Shown here: piece after piece, positions 50,268-61,727 of the stretch | Numbering within the stretch: the first letter of the stretch is position 1 | How the letters are laid out: each line of letters opens with the position of its first letter | Assembly (NCBI RefSeq): GCF_947623445.1 | Contig: NC_135243.1 | Span: 6,636,501-6,700,500, forward strand | Length of the DNA: 64,000 nt | Reading direction: 5' to 3' | Source of the DNA: Clavelina lepadiformis | Lineage: Eukaryota; Chordata; Ascidiacea; Aplousobranchia; Clavelinidae | The notes under the pieces: model-generated | What the model saw: only the letters and a program-made list of their open reading frames with translations | The model's database searches: none | Told to the model about the DNA's origin: nothing | Position numbers and translations under genes: made by a program

Positions 50268-51758
50268 ATGGCTAACAACGAAGAAGTCGGCACGTTCATT
50301 TTCCTCAAGTTAGGCTGGGACAACAGCAGGAATTGTGCGACCGACATAAGTCTTATAGCTGTTCACAAAAGTGAGCTCCTTAGAAATGACGGAGAAGACA
50401 TCTTACCTGCAAGTGGCCTTGCACCGTACAGACAGACACCATCAAGTTCTGTGACAAAGAAAAAAATAAACGGCATGCCAAGAGTGGCTGATCATTACTG
50501 GTCAAATTTATGTGCAGCCAATTCACAAAAACAGAGTTGCTTTAAAATCCTTGACAACTTTCTCATACGACAAAAAGGTCCCTTGTGTATCTTTGTGCAA
50601 GATGAAGAGCCTACAGACGTGGCAGTTTTGTGCGCAAAGTTGAAACGAGCCAACTATTCATTAGAAGTATTACGAAGTACCGATGTTTTGTGGTCCGTAT
50701 TCAAATGGCGCGATATATTAGATGATGAAAGTCAGGTATTCAGACCAACTTCTCAAGAGGAAGAAAATGAATACAGAGAATTTCTTCATGAACGTGTTTT
50801 CAATGCTTCACTTTCGGATGGTCGTGAACAGACAACAGAAGAGAAAAACAGTTGTTTTCTATCGATGGTACAAAGTGTATTTAAAACTTCTAACTTTCAA
50901 ACGGAGTTCCGAGATTTGAACCTTAAAAGACTAGATTTTTCTGAAAATGGTGATGATGTTAAAGCCTCAGGCAATGATGAAAGTCAACATTGTGCTGCTG
51001 TTGTTTACCGTGATAATGATGATGACGGAGACGAAGACGGAGACGAAGACGGAGACGATGATGACGTAGAAAATCATGCTGATAATTTTTTTGAAGAAGA
51101 TACTTTCGTGTTTTTTCACGTTGAAACCGCTGGCCTTAATACTTCTCGCAAGATCACAGAAATTTGTTTGATAGCTGTGAAAAAGCGTGCACTAGAAGAA
51201 GTGAAAGGAACAAGAAAATTTCCTTGGGTTCAAGATTCTCTGGTGCTGATAATCGATCCCACACCGGCTAATATACAACCAGTAGCAAACGCCATGACTC
51301 AGTTGACAAACGACATAATTGAGAAAAGTTCAAAACCATCTTTCAATTTGGAAACTTTGCAGCTCATTGAGGAGTTTCTTAAAAAACAAGACGGAAAAAT
51401 TTGCCTTGTTGTGCATTACGCGCAATTTGCAGTTAACATTTTTGGAAAGCATATCCGGCAACTTAGTCAGTGCAGTCCTTTGTTTGAGAATCTTTACGTG
51501 GCTGATATTGCGACAGAACTCAGGGAATTGTTTGGAAGAGAAAAAGTGAAACTTGTCACTGCCTATACAGCATTCTTTCATGAAGAAATTTTGCACGACC
51601 GTGCATTAGGAAAGGAATTGTGTTTTTTTAGTGCCCGTGCTTTCGCTACCAGCCTTGTTAAAGTTGTATGCCACCGTAAGGAGTTGACAGATTATGTGTT
51701 TCAACAAATGGAAACGCAAAACCCTTCATTTCTCTTCGATTACCAACAAAAATTCTGA
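50268..51758 (+). CDS. Dual TREX-like pseudo-exonuclease, copy 1
   Basis: A single exon of 496 residues. Two copies of a TREX-like DEDDh exonuclease fold lie in tandem. The first (about residues 8-155) reads GTFIFLKLGW, ISLIAVHKSELLRND, PRVADHY and KRANYSLEVL. The second (about 278-485) reads DTFVFFHVETAGLNTSRKIT, EICLIAVKKRALEE, MTQLTNDII, EEFLKKQDGKICLVVHYAQF and FFSARAFATSLVKVVCHR. Against TREX1 (FFDMEATGL, AHNGDRYDF, SHTAEGDV), repeat 2 keeps only the Glu of motif I; the Asp is His284, motif II Asp is Val, motif III His and Asp are Phe. Repeat 1 has Lys and Gly in motif I. An acidic linker made of GACGGAGACGAA repeats (51020-51065) joins the repeats. A pyrimidine-AG acceptor ends 17 bases before the ATG. 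TREX1 removes cytosolic DNA and restrains cGAS-STING; this protein is probably non-catalytic. Confidence 0.78.
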   Translation: MANNEEVGTFIFLKLGWDNSRNCATDISLIAVHKSELLRNDGEDILPASGLAPYRQTPSSSVTKKKINGMPRVADHYWSNLCAANSQKQSCFKILDNFLIRQKGPLCIFVQDEEPTDVAVLCAKLKRANYSLEVLRSTDVLWSVFKWRDILDDESQVFRPTSQEEENEYREFLHERVFNASLSDGREQTTEEKNSCFLSMVQSVFKTSNFQTEFRDLNLKRLDFSENGDDVKASGNDESQHCAAVVYRDNDDDGDEDGDEDGDDDDVENHADNFFEEDTFVFFHVETAGLNTSRKITEICLIAVKKRALEEVKGTRKFPWVQDSLVLIIDPTPANIQPVANAMTQLTNDIIEKSSKPSFNLETLQLIEEFLKKQDGKICLVVHYAQFAVNIFGKHIRQLSQCSPLFENLYVADIATELRELFGREKVKLVTAYTAFFHEEILHDRALGKELCFFSARAFATSLVKVVCHRKELTDYVFQQMETQNPSFLFDYQQKF

Positions 51759-54700
51759 CATTTGATTCTGACATTCTGATTTTCCACATCCTATATAAAT
51801 GCTCTAGTCAACGTTTGTTTTTTTAAAACCTGAGGCCTAAAATGTACGATAGGTAAAGCTCATATGGTCAATGCGTTATTTTGTAATACCCAATTAATGC
51901 GTTATTTGATGTTGTACCGTACCATTCTTGAACCATGACTTTATATAAGCTGTAAAGGTTGTTTTGTTCCAGGACGTAGAATTTCATAACTAGTTAATTA
52001 TTGACGTTACAGGCAAGGGACGAGCACGTATTAAGTCGGCAAGCAAACAATCTTGTTCCGTTTTCGATGTACCTTTGTCTGCTGTGTTTTCTCTTTTCCC
52101 TCCTAATAATGCGTAGACAACTATATTTGTACAAGCTTGCCATACTTTTTCCGCTTTTAATGAAGCGATATATAAATCTTTGTGTCAACCTGGGAATCGC
52201 ATGGCATCTTTGTTGCAATTATAGAAAGCGATATTTTCGCAATATTACTCTTAATTTGGTGCCCAAAAATATTACATTATTACCATATCTCAAATCTCTG
52301 TCGTCAGAGCTTAGCTTTAGGAAGCAAGTTTTTGATTATCAACTGATTATATTACCCTAATAGCGATACTAATGCCAATATACAGTCCTTTCACCCACCA
52401 TCGTGAATAAAATACTTGTCAATTAATACGTTCACAACAATATATTGTTGTGAATGTCCTATTCTGCATGTGGAATGACAGAATAAGGTGTAGTGACCTT
52501 TACGTTAGTTGAGTGAAGTTTGGATGACGATAAAATTGTTTTTAATAATGTTGTGTATTACATAAATTAAATAGTAAATTGTTTTTGCAGAAATAATAAA
52601 ATTTAGGCGATATATTTACAAACAATACTTAAACGAAAAGATACCTGGGAAAGAATGGTTGTAGGCTTATATGTTTTCTTGCAGCCTCCGTTGCTTTCTA
52701 ACACAGCTGTAAATTATACGTTCAGCCAGTGAGTATTAAAAAGTTTGTAAATATATCTACAGCTTTTGTTGTCGTTTTGCTTCTTCAAATCTTTAACATT
52801 TTCATTCACTTATACTTTTTCTCTTGATTTCCTTTCCTGCTTTTTTGTTTTTTGCTTGTGTTTTTTTTATGCTCAATACCTGATTACGTTTGGCGTGTTT
52901 ATCTTCTGCTTTCATGAAAATATTTCCTCCACTTTATATCTTACCCGCAATATTTTGTTACTGCCATGCTATAACGTTTTTGGATACCAATTTTCGAAAT
53001 CAAGCCAGTTTTTGGATCAAAATTTGTTTACTAAGTGTGCACGTTGCTATGTACTTGTTAGCAATAGGCGTTATGTTAATCAGAAAGTTGCGAATGACAT
53101 TATCTATACCTAATACTGTCGTAATTATCAATTATGTTATAACATGGCTTGCAGCTACTCTTCTTGATCACAGCACTGACGTCCGTTAAGGTTTGCTAAA
53201 CTGCATAACCACACTAAAACTGCAAATACGAAAGTCAACAATTACAATTCATGAGCAAAAAGAGTGATTGAACATTTTACACCACCTTGGTTCTATATCT
53301 GTCTGCAACACGTCACGACGTCACAAATCGAGCACAAGATACAACAATTAAAGATAAAGTTATGATAGATATCATATAACCATGTTTGCAGTCAAGTATC
53401 ATTTTTTGTAAGTAATTTCGTGATAAATTTATTCAAAACTTGACAAGAAATTAATAATCGTAAAATTGGTCAGTAATAATTAATTAATCGTGAAGCTGGC
53501 AGCAAGGCGGTTCATCATTAGTCGTATAATGGAGGCATGTCAGTTATATTTGAAAGTATGTTTCGTTTTTGAAAGTTTTGAGTTTAATGCAGTTAAAGAT
53601 ACCACATATCATCATATCATCATCACCACCATCATAGCATATCTCACTACAGACAAAAACACAGAGAAATTATAATGTTACATAACTCAGCACTATCACC
53701 ACCGCTTTTAAAATATTTGTTGTACTTTTCCATGACCTCACCGTTATTTGCGATATATCTTACACTTGTTTGATCTGTGACGACAATGTTTATCTTGCCT
53801 TGAAATTTTCTCTATATAAACAAAGCGCCTTTTCGGGTTGGTGTGATAGAGCTGTAGGTTGAAGATTGCTGCAAGCAACTACATATACTAAGTTACAAGC
53901 ACTGTATATGTGACCGGATAGGAAGTCAAAATTCAGATCAATAGGCCTACGAATTTTAAATAAATCAACAATGAACTTACAGTATATGCAAGCAAGTACA
54001 GCAAGTGTTCCTAACACAATCAAAGGTTATAAAAGAGTTTTCAAATTTAGATAAATAGACTTAGGCCTATTGTAAAACGATTACAATGGGATCGCATTAA
54101 AAAATTCACAAAATAGAAAACAGAACGTGCGAGTAACAACGGAATTTATTAGTTTTTCCGTTTCATTTGAGCAGAAGTGACAGATAAGTTTCTTAACAAA
54201 GTCTCTGTATAGCTTTTCGGAAAACTGCTTCTACTCTTTCATAAAAGATGAGTATGTGCGAACATGAAATCGACCAATACCTACACGAGCATAATAGAGT
54301 ATTTTTACTGTGTACAAGGCTATGCTTTTGAGGGTCGACGATAAAGCACGCTCAGCTTATGGACCAGCAATATTTATGTATTCAATGTCGCAATCTTCTT
54401 ATAGTTTCAGTGGCTCTCAAACGTTTTTCGCGAACGACCCAATTTCACCTTTAAAGATGAAACCGTAACCATCTCGATTACACAGACTAATTGCATTTAA
54501 CAAAAATGGAAATAGTTTATGTTGATGTTCATTTGTCTGATATTCAAATTCGTCGCATCCTGCTGGGACGAATGGGCTTGGCTTGTTTATTGTCTGGATG
54601 TGCAGTTGTTTGATACAGGTTCAGTGCGTGCTTAGTGCCGCAAACATTTTTAGAACAATTTCGTAAGGTCGTATACCATGATTTTGAAACGCCGTATACC

Positions 54701-55111
54701 CGCCTATTACGTATATTCTAATCTACTGTACATGTTCATTCTATCTACAGGTTATAGCTGTTAAGTAGTCGCAAACAAGGAAATGTGATTTATAGGTTTC
54801 TAATTTAATTCTTTTTATATTTATGGATTGCCACAGGTATACATGATGACTAAAATATGTTTAAAGTTATTCACAGTAATTTATAAATGCAAATGTCAAA
54901 TATTTTGAATGTCCTGCAGGATGTATATATCTTATATATTAACCAACATTATTTAAAAACTGTTTAATTTTGAACAAGGTTGTTCCCAATAACCATATAC
55001 ATAATTTAATTAGTTTGATAACAGTAATAACACCCTTTTCCTGACTTATAAGTAAACGCACTTCATTCAGGCACTCTTAGCGGCGCTGGAAAACATTCGT
55101 TGCTAAGAACG
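51759..55111. other. Intergenic between the two TREX-like genes
   Basis: Contains the third copy of duplicated block P (53451-53825, listed separately) and a short ATC-rich simple repeat near 53600-53630. A segment at 51905-51950 (ACCATTCTTGAACCATGA, TTTATATAAGC) resembles 47718-47745. No exon is supported. Confidence 0.5.
53451..53825. repeat. Duplicated block P, copy lacking the MITE
   Basis: Paralogous to 46440-46521 plus 47325-47665 (shared words TTAGTCGTATAATGGAGG and GTACTTTTCCATGACCTCA). It serves as an empty site for the 803-bp MITE. It ends with CTCTATATAAAC, a TATA-box-like word conserved in both copies. Confidence 0.78.
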
Positions 55112-57016
55112 ATGACTACAATACCTGAAACTTTGGTGTTCATCAAAGTTCAGTCTGAATTAGATTCCACGATCAATATCAGTATATTAGCTGTACATAA
55201 GGCAGAGCTGACCCGAAATAACGGCGACAGAAAACTCCCATACAGCGGAATAATAAGTTTTGATCCAAGAGCTACCCCGCGAGAGAAGAGAGCTAATAAG
55301 CTTAACGGCCTCCCTCGAGTGGTTGACAAGCTCATGACCCAATGCAAGTCACAGGCCAGAATGAAAAGCTTTGCTAAGCTTTTGGAGAAATTCCTCCGGC
55401 GACAAAGCGGTCTAACTTGCGTTTTACATCCGAAAGAAAGGCTCTCAGAACTCAAAGTTCTGCAGAATGAACTAAGCCGTGTCGAGGAACCTTTGGAACA
55501 TATGATGGATGGAAACTTAATGCTTTGCTTAGTTGACTGGAGGTTGACTTCTGAATATGATCCGGGATATAGCAGCCTCCACGAATGCTCGCCAGAGACC
55601 TTGACCTTCAGTAAGATCGAAATATACGAACAATATTTAAACAAACCGATACCTGTTGAAATAACTGCAGAAGAAGAGAATGTTTGCTTTCTTGGAGTTA
55701 CGTGCGAAGTCATTTTGTACAACAGCTTCAAGTTGAAACTACAGCCAGTGAGCATCACTAATTTAACAAATGACACTTTTCACTCCATTTGTTTTTCTGG
55801 TAATTATCCGGCTTCTTCACTACTTTCAACTCAACCATCTACTTCGGTTTCTTCAGGCTTTCCTCCTTCTTTTCAGTCTTCAGGTTTTGCTTCTTCTTCT
55901 TCATCGTTTTGCAGTACTTCCTCTTTTTCCACGTCCGAGGTCAGTCTGCCTTCATCAGCATTACACGGTAAAGACGACTCCTTTATATTTTATCACATCG
56001 AAACCACGAATTTGAAACCTTGCAAAATAACTGAAATTTGTATGATTGCAACTAACAAAGACAATTTGGTCACAGCTAGCCAAGATGGTTGCGAACCCAC
56101 TGTGCAGGACTCAATAGTTTTAATAGTTGACCCTGAGGAAGAAATTTCTTCGCCTGCCGAGATCATTACGCAGCTGACCAATTCTATAATCCAGCAGAGT
56201 TGCAAGCCACCTTTCGGAGCTGACACTCTGGATATCCTTGAAACCTTTTTACAAAGACAAACGGGAAATATTTGCCTTGTTGTACATTATGCAGGTTTTT
56301 CTGTTAATATTCTTCGCACGCATATCTGTAACGTTATGGAGATACCATTGGGCTTTCAAAAACTTTTCGTTGCTGACACTTTGAGAAAACTAAAGCAACT
56401 TGGAAATGGTCAACTAGTGAAAGCGTATTCCAACTGCTTCAACGAAAAACTACCATGCGAAGACAAAATGGTTAGTAAATTTTCTAGTGCTCCAGCATTT
56501 GCTGCGGCCATCTTGAAGCTTGTATGCAGAGTGAAGTGTCTATTGGACCACGTATTAGAGAACCAAAAAAAATTCGTTGACTTCAAACTACAACAACCGA
56601 AGAAAAGAATTACCCAACAAGAATGTACAGATGGACTTGTTCAAAACACAAAACGAAAACGCATGCAATGGACACACGAGCTTCAGAATGACCTTATGAA
56701 GTGCTATAAGAAATCAAATCCATCAGAAAAAGGTTACCAGAAAAGACTCTACGCTCTTTGGCTAGATATGCACCCAGATAACAACGTGACACAAAAAACC
56801 ATAATTAACCGCGTGCACAAAACCGTAAAGAGACGCTTGATTTATGATAATACACCAGAAAATGAATCTAATGTTCCTCACACCCACGTCCAGTCGGAAT
56901 TGCCACAGACATCATCTTTACCGTCATCTCTGTTTGACAGGTCTCGTACTTTCAAGGAAGTTGAAATTACCAAAGTTTATCAGAAAAAGAAATTCAGGTC
57001 TTCAAAACATCACTGA
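55112..57016 (+). CDS. Dual TREX-like pseudo-exonuclease with C-terminal Myb-like domain, copy 2
   Basis: A single exon of 634 residues, paralogue of the gene at 50268. Repeat 1 (about 5-155): ETLVFIKVQSEL, ISILAVHKAELTRNNGD, LPRVVDKLMTQCK (TREX1 has RVVDKLSLCV), LLEKFLRRQSGLTCVL and LQNELSRVEEP. A Ser-rich linker (about 230-285) follows. Repeat 2 (about 289-490): DSFIFYHIETTNL, ITEICMIATNKDNL, ITQLTNSII, FLQRQTGNICLVVHYAGFSV and FSSAPAFAAAILKLVCRV. The same catalytic positions are replaced as in copy 1 (His295 then Glu297 in motif I; Val in II; Phe in III). Residues about 515-580 read MQWTHELQNDLMKCYKKSNP, EKGYQKRLYALWLD, NVTQKTIINRVHKTVKRRLI, a Myb-like domain otherwise known from non-LTR retrotransposon proteins (WTxEEN...CYxxSxP...GYxKRM..LW). 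AATAAA lies at 57475-57480. No introns: an old retrocopy origin is possible. Confidence 0.8.
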   Translation: MTTIPETLVFIKVQSELDSTINISILAVHKAELTRNNGDRKLPYSGIISFDPRATPREKRANKLNGLPRVVDKLMTQCKSQARMKSFAKLLEKFLRRQSGLTCVLHPKERLSELKVLQNELSRVEEPLEHMMDGNLMLCLVDWRLTSEYDPGYSSLHECSPETLTFSKIEIYEQYLNKPIPVEITAEEENVCFLGVTCEVILYNSFKLKLQPVSITNLTNDTFHSICFSGNYPASSLLSTQPSTSVSSGFPPSFQSSGFASSSSSFCSTSSFSTSEVSLPSSALHGKDDSFIFYHIETTNLKPCKITEICMIATNKDNLVTASQDGCEPTVQDSIVLIVDPEEEISSPAEIITQLTNSIIQQSCKPPFGADTLDILETFLQRQTGNICLVVHYAGFSVNILRTHICNVMEIPLGFQKLFVADTLRKLKQLGNGQLVKAYSNCFNEKLPCEDKMVSKFSSAPAFAAAILKLVCRVKCLLDHVLENQKKFVDFKLQQPKKRITQQECTDGLVQNTKRKRMQWTHELQNDLMKCYKKSNPSEKGYQKRLYALWLDMHPDNNVTQKTIINRVHKTVKRRLIYDNTPENESNVPHTHVQSELPQTSSLPSSLFDRSRTFKEVEITKVYQKKKFRSSKHH

Positions 57017-60000
57017 GATCATAGCAAAAGTATTAAAAGAAGCTGAAAAAAGTGGAAAAATTAAGAAGACGAAGATGAAAATGAAAATGGTGAAGTTAGG
57101 TAATGACAAACAGCAAAAAAGTCTGATTCCAATATAAGAAAAAGCGGATGCTAATTTTCGTTTTTAGCAGGAATAACAACTGAAGTCATTATTTGAAACA
57201 AAAAACGGCAAAGGAATAACAAATGACCAAAACGTTTCTAGCATTTTTTGTGTTAATTAAACATGATTAATTGCAGAGTGCGACATTAAATATATTATAC
57301 CAGCACTTGGTAATTGAACAACCATACATAAACCAGCAGTGATTATATATTTACAGTACTGATCGCGCAATTGTTGTGGCCATGTGTGCCATTATATTTC
57401 AAGAATTTTTGCTTTTGCTGGTTGTCGTAAAAAATTTTTATTGCTTAAAATTTGCGAGTTGGTATGATTTCGGAAATAAAATTATTTCAAGAGTTAAGGT
57501 ATGAGCGAATAACATTTTTATTGGATTTCTTAGTAAATAGTCTATATGCTGTCTCAATATTAATGCAATATACGGTGCGCCAAAAGCTGTTTGCGAGGCT
57601 GTATATACAAGCGTATACGAAGGCTTAACAAAGATTCAAGTGAGGAAATGGTTTTCGCATTGCCACTGGTCAGCTTTTGATGCCTAGTCCAATCTAGCAA
57701 CGTTTAAAGGATGATGCAATATATAGAATACATTGGTAAATGTCATGTCACCATACTATTTGAACAAAATATTTAACAAACAAAGTACTATATTAAACTA
57801 CATTAAATTCCACATTTAATTACTATGAGATGAATTACCCCGGTTTAAAGCGAGTTGTCATGTACGTACTATGTAAATGTTTACTCGAAACAAACAACCA
57901 AACAAAAAACTAAGACACTAAGACCGATTTATGAAATGTAGTTGAAGAAGTCATCGAAATTATCACGGACATTGATAAACATCACTGCACAATTGTTTTT
58001 TGCTAAATGTCTTTGGTTTTCGTCTTTATTTCAAAGTTAAAATTTATACCTAAACATATTCATCAACAACATTGTAAACTTCAGAGGCTACCTATACATG
58101 AAACAGGCCGAATGCAGAAAGACCGTTTAACATCATCGTCTAGCGAAAACTATCGTGCATAGTGAGCTGGTATAAAACTGAAAAGGATTTTCGAAGATGT
58201 CTATTACACGCATCAAGCTCCATATATTTTTGTAATAAGTCTTACTGCAAGCAAATTGGCAATCAGAGCCCAACATTCAAGACAGCTTGCATTATAATAC
58301 CATAGTTTAACCGGAAACATGAAAAAATGTGACAGTGTTCCTGACATACCTGTTATAGTATGAGATGTCTATTACAATGATCATCAAGCGTATACCAAGT
58401 TCTGAACACAAGGCATTATAAATTCAACAAAAACCTGAACAACTATAAAATTATAATACGATTGGCGCTGGGGAAACAGGTGGCTTTTCAAAGCTTTTTA
58501 TCCGTATAAAGTAAACCGTACAATGATCCACTGTACTGTGGCATACGTTGTTTTCCTCCCTACTGTTTCTTCATTTGTTCGGTTTGCACAGTGCACACAT
58601 GCGTTTAAATATTTGCATTCCCATCCCGCAGACTTTATCTCATTCTCTTATTACAACTTTAAGGTTGTGTGTTGATTTTTAAACGTTTTTGTACAAGATA
58701 AAAATACATTACATTGCTCGAAGAATTTTAAGGGGTGCGAGCGCTTGCAGTGTTATTTTACTTTACTATTGCCACTGCCTTGGTATTATTGCTTCAAAAG
58801 AAATAATTTTTACAAGTTATGTCACAAGTTTGAAACGTTATTGGTAATTCCAATGTTGTGCTTTGTGGTTTCGTATGCTACCGTAGAAACGCTTGTGTTT
58901 GCCAGCGAAATTCTGAGATGGGTTTTATTTTACTGTTGTTTTATACGTTGGTCAGAATACATCACTGTTTCACAACACCTTACACCAGTTACAACTTATG
59001 TAAGGTTTAACGCTACAAGGATCTCATTACCAGAGTGAGCCATGAAGAAAAAAACTACGTGAATACGTTACAATTAAAATGAGCTTATGCGCACTGCAAT
59101 GTCGCAACAACTTGCTCACATAGTTTCATGGTAAAAAATGCAACAAATAGAGTGCTAAAGGATATATTACAAACAGATGTACCTTACTTCAAAGGAAAAC
59201 ACTACATGCAATACTTCAAACACTACAGGCAATACATAAACACATAAAACCAAGCACATGTCAATAGCACAATAAATATATAAGACTCACGCTAAGGCAA
59301 GTCAATTGTTAACTGATTGTCCAAGTTTATTGATGGCTATAAAGTTATCACTCAAGTTCACAACGTGCTTCTTTGATGTGTCAGGCATAAAACGTGTGCG
59401 ATGAAATGAGTAAAACAGGATTGTTGTACAATGTCGATTCAGAGACTATCACTACTATAGCCCCTTACAAAGCCACAGTTGCCGTTATGATAAAGTAACT
59501 GAGTAATAACTACAGTATAGGAAACCTGTCATTAACTGGTCGATGCGAATATAATACTGTAGAAGTAATTAGAGAACCAACAACCACATTGTCAACTTAT
59601 GTATCGTATATACAAGTCTTTTAAAAATTTTTGAAATAAATCTGAGAAATAACAGGCTAGCTATGTTATGTTACAAAATATGTTTTTCAGCTTTGTTATA
59701 GTTCAAAACACGGCCACAGCTCAACTAACGGAATTTCGTCTGTTTTAAACTTGTTGTTGCTGTTCCGAAGCATTTTGTACCCAAATCTTGGTCAAAAACT
59801 CAGTCAAAAGGTCTAAACATCAGCTTGTACTGAAACTATTGTAACTTGCACAAAAACCGCCATCTTTACAGATGATTAATGACGTAAGCAGCAGTGCGGT
59901 TATCTGGACGGTATTAGAGATGTTTTTATTAAGGTTTCATGCAACAAACATCAACTCATTCTTAAAACTATAAGTAACCGAAAGTATGAGCATTACGTAC

Positions 60001-61727
60001 ACAGTTTCCACAAGTCATTTTACTGTAAAACAGCGTTTGATAGCAAACAGTCATGGAAATAAATAAAACAAATTTTCTTTAAGACCAGCACTTAAATCAT
60101 CGAAATAATTTCCGCACAAAGGTAACTAAAAAGCTCTATAGCTTCTTCAAATGCAATTTCTTGTTAATATGGTGCAATCCGTATGATTATTGCAATACTA
60201 TTATTGGTTCAGTTAAATCACAGCAATTCTTGGAAAAAGTATCAGTGTAATTGCAAGAGAACACGATTAAGGAGGTAAATAATCCATGTAACAATAAACA
60301 AAGATAGCAACGACCAGTGTAATATCTAAATCAATCACCATAAACAAATAGACCAAGATAGCAATGACCAGTGTAATATCTAAATCAAGTTAGCAAGGCG
60401 GTGGCGGATGAAACGCAACGTCAGCAGAAATTAATAAAACACTTAGTGGAGTATTCGATTGTTGGAAGGACAAAAAAGACACAAAGAAGACAATTGGAGA
60501 AAAACGCAACGAATTATACTTAAAAAAATCACAGATATGTGGAACGAATCGGACTACAGAAAGAGCAAATTAAAAAATAACTCACTTAAGGAAAATAATT
60601 AGAGTTGACATGTGCACCTGCTATAGTACATGAACAACTGAGGTTTGGAATTGCATAAATAGTAGATTATAGGATAGCGTATATTGAAGCTCATTGACCC
60701 TAAAAAAGGCAGGATTCTGTTGCACTTATACACAAACATTTAAACATCTTCTTAAGGGAATGTTTGATACGAGTGAAATAGACATAAAAAATTGAATTTA
60801 TTCGTTTTTGTGACGTCATGCCTGTATACTGCAGTCGCCGGCCAGAAGAGGTTTCGTTTCGTCATCATTTTCGCTTGTTTCCTCATCCTCCGTATTACGT
60901 GTGCGATGTCGAATGTAACGTTGTGTAAGTTTGCAGAAGGCCTGTGCGGGAAAGCATTTAAGAATCGGAAAACTATGTGACTGGCTAAATACTTATTACA
61001 TTTTAGAAAGAGAACATAACTTGGGGAAAATCAAGAGGGACTTACTGTACCAAATGGTACCAATCACTACAACTGGTGCAGAAACATTCATATCGTATTA
61101 AGATAACTCACAAGTTCCGGATTTAACAACACTGTACAGTGTACAGTCAATGATCGGAGCACACCATTACTCCGATTTAGAAGAAAAACCAAAATAGAAT
61201 AAGTTAAATTTAAAAATAAGTTTACTTAATGGAGTTAGATTGAGAAATGACATTGCGAAATTGCAAAGGTATTGCTTTGAGAACCAATGGAACCTAATTT
61301 ATGTTGTTGTATGACGCTTGCGACAAATGAGAATAAATTGAAAACGTAGACCTCCACTTTTGCGTTATGAATTTATTAAACGACTTTCACAATGGGATTA
61401 TTACAGCCTGCTTGGCTACCAGGCCTTTGAACATAGCCAAGTTTCTGTTGAATAATGTGGTATCACCGACTTACCACAATGCACATAAAGAAACAAGCTA
61501 GCGGCCAACTTGAATCAATATGAAACTTCGAATTAAACGCATGAAGCTCAACGTATTATAAGGTCAACAACTACGTAAAATAATTATATAGAACAACAGC
61601 AATGTTACGTTTTGAACATTTTACATAACTTCTAAGGCCGTTCATTCAAAAGTAGGAGATAAACATTTACAACCACAAAAGTATACAAAATATATATATA
61701 CAGAAGCATATACAAAAGCGTTCTTAC
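57017..61727. other. Long gene-poor stretch
   Basis: No gene is supported. A second frame overlapping the end of copy 2 (to 57137) encodes a Lys-rich helix (NITEIIAKVLKEAEKSGK) that may be leftover retrotransposon sequence beyond the Myb-like domain. A direct repeat of about 45 bp lies at 60293-60386. The last exon of the minus-strand MFS transporter should lie in the right part of this stretch but was not located. Confidence 0.45.
60293..60386. repeat. Tandem direct repeat, two copies
   Basis: AAGATAGCAA(C/T)GACCAGTG and TAATATCTAAATCAA occur twice about 55 bases apart, with TAAACAAA preceding each copy. Confidence 0.8.

Noticed and set aside
52001-53189. Several overlapping hydrophobic open frames
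   Set aside because: AT-rich DNA yields Phe/Leu/Ile-rich frames by chance; no motif, paralogue or exon structure supports them.
60792-60980. 62-codon frame with a hydrophobic N-terminal part
   Set aside because: No family likeness, no splice support and no neighbour that would explain it.
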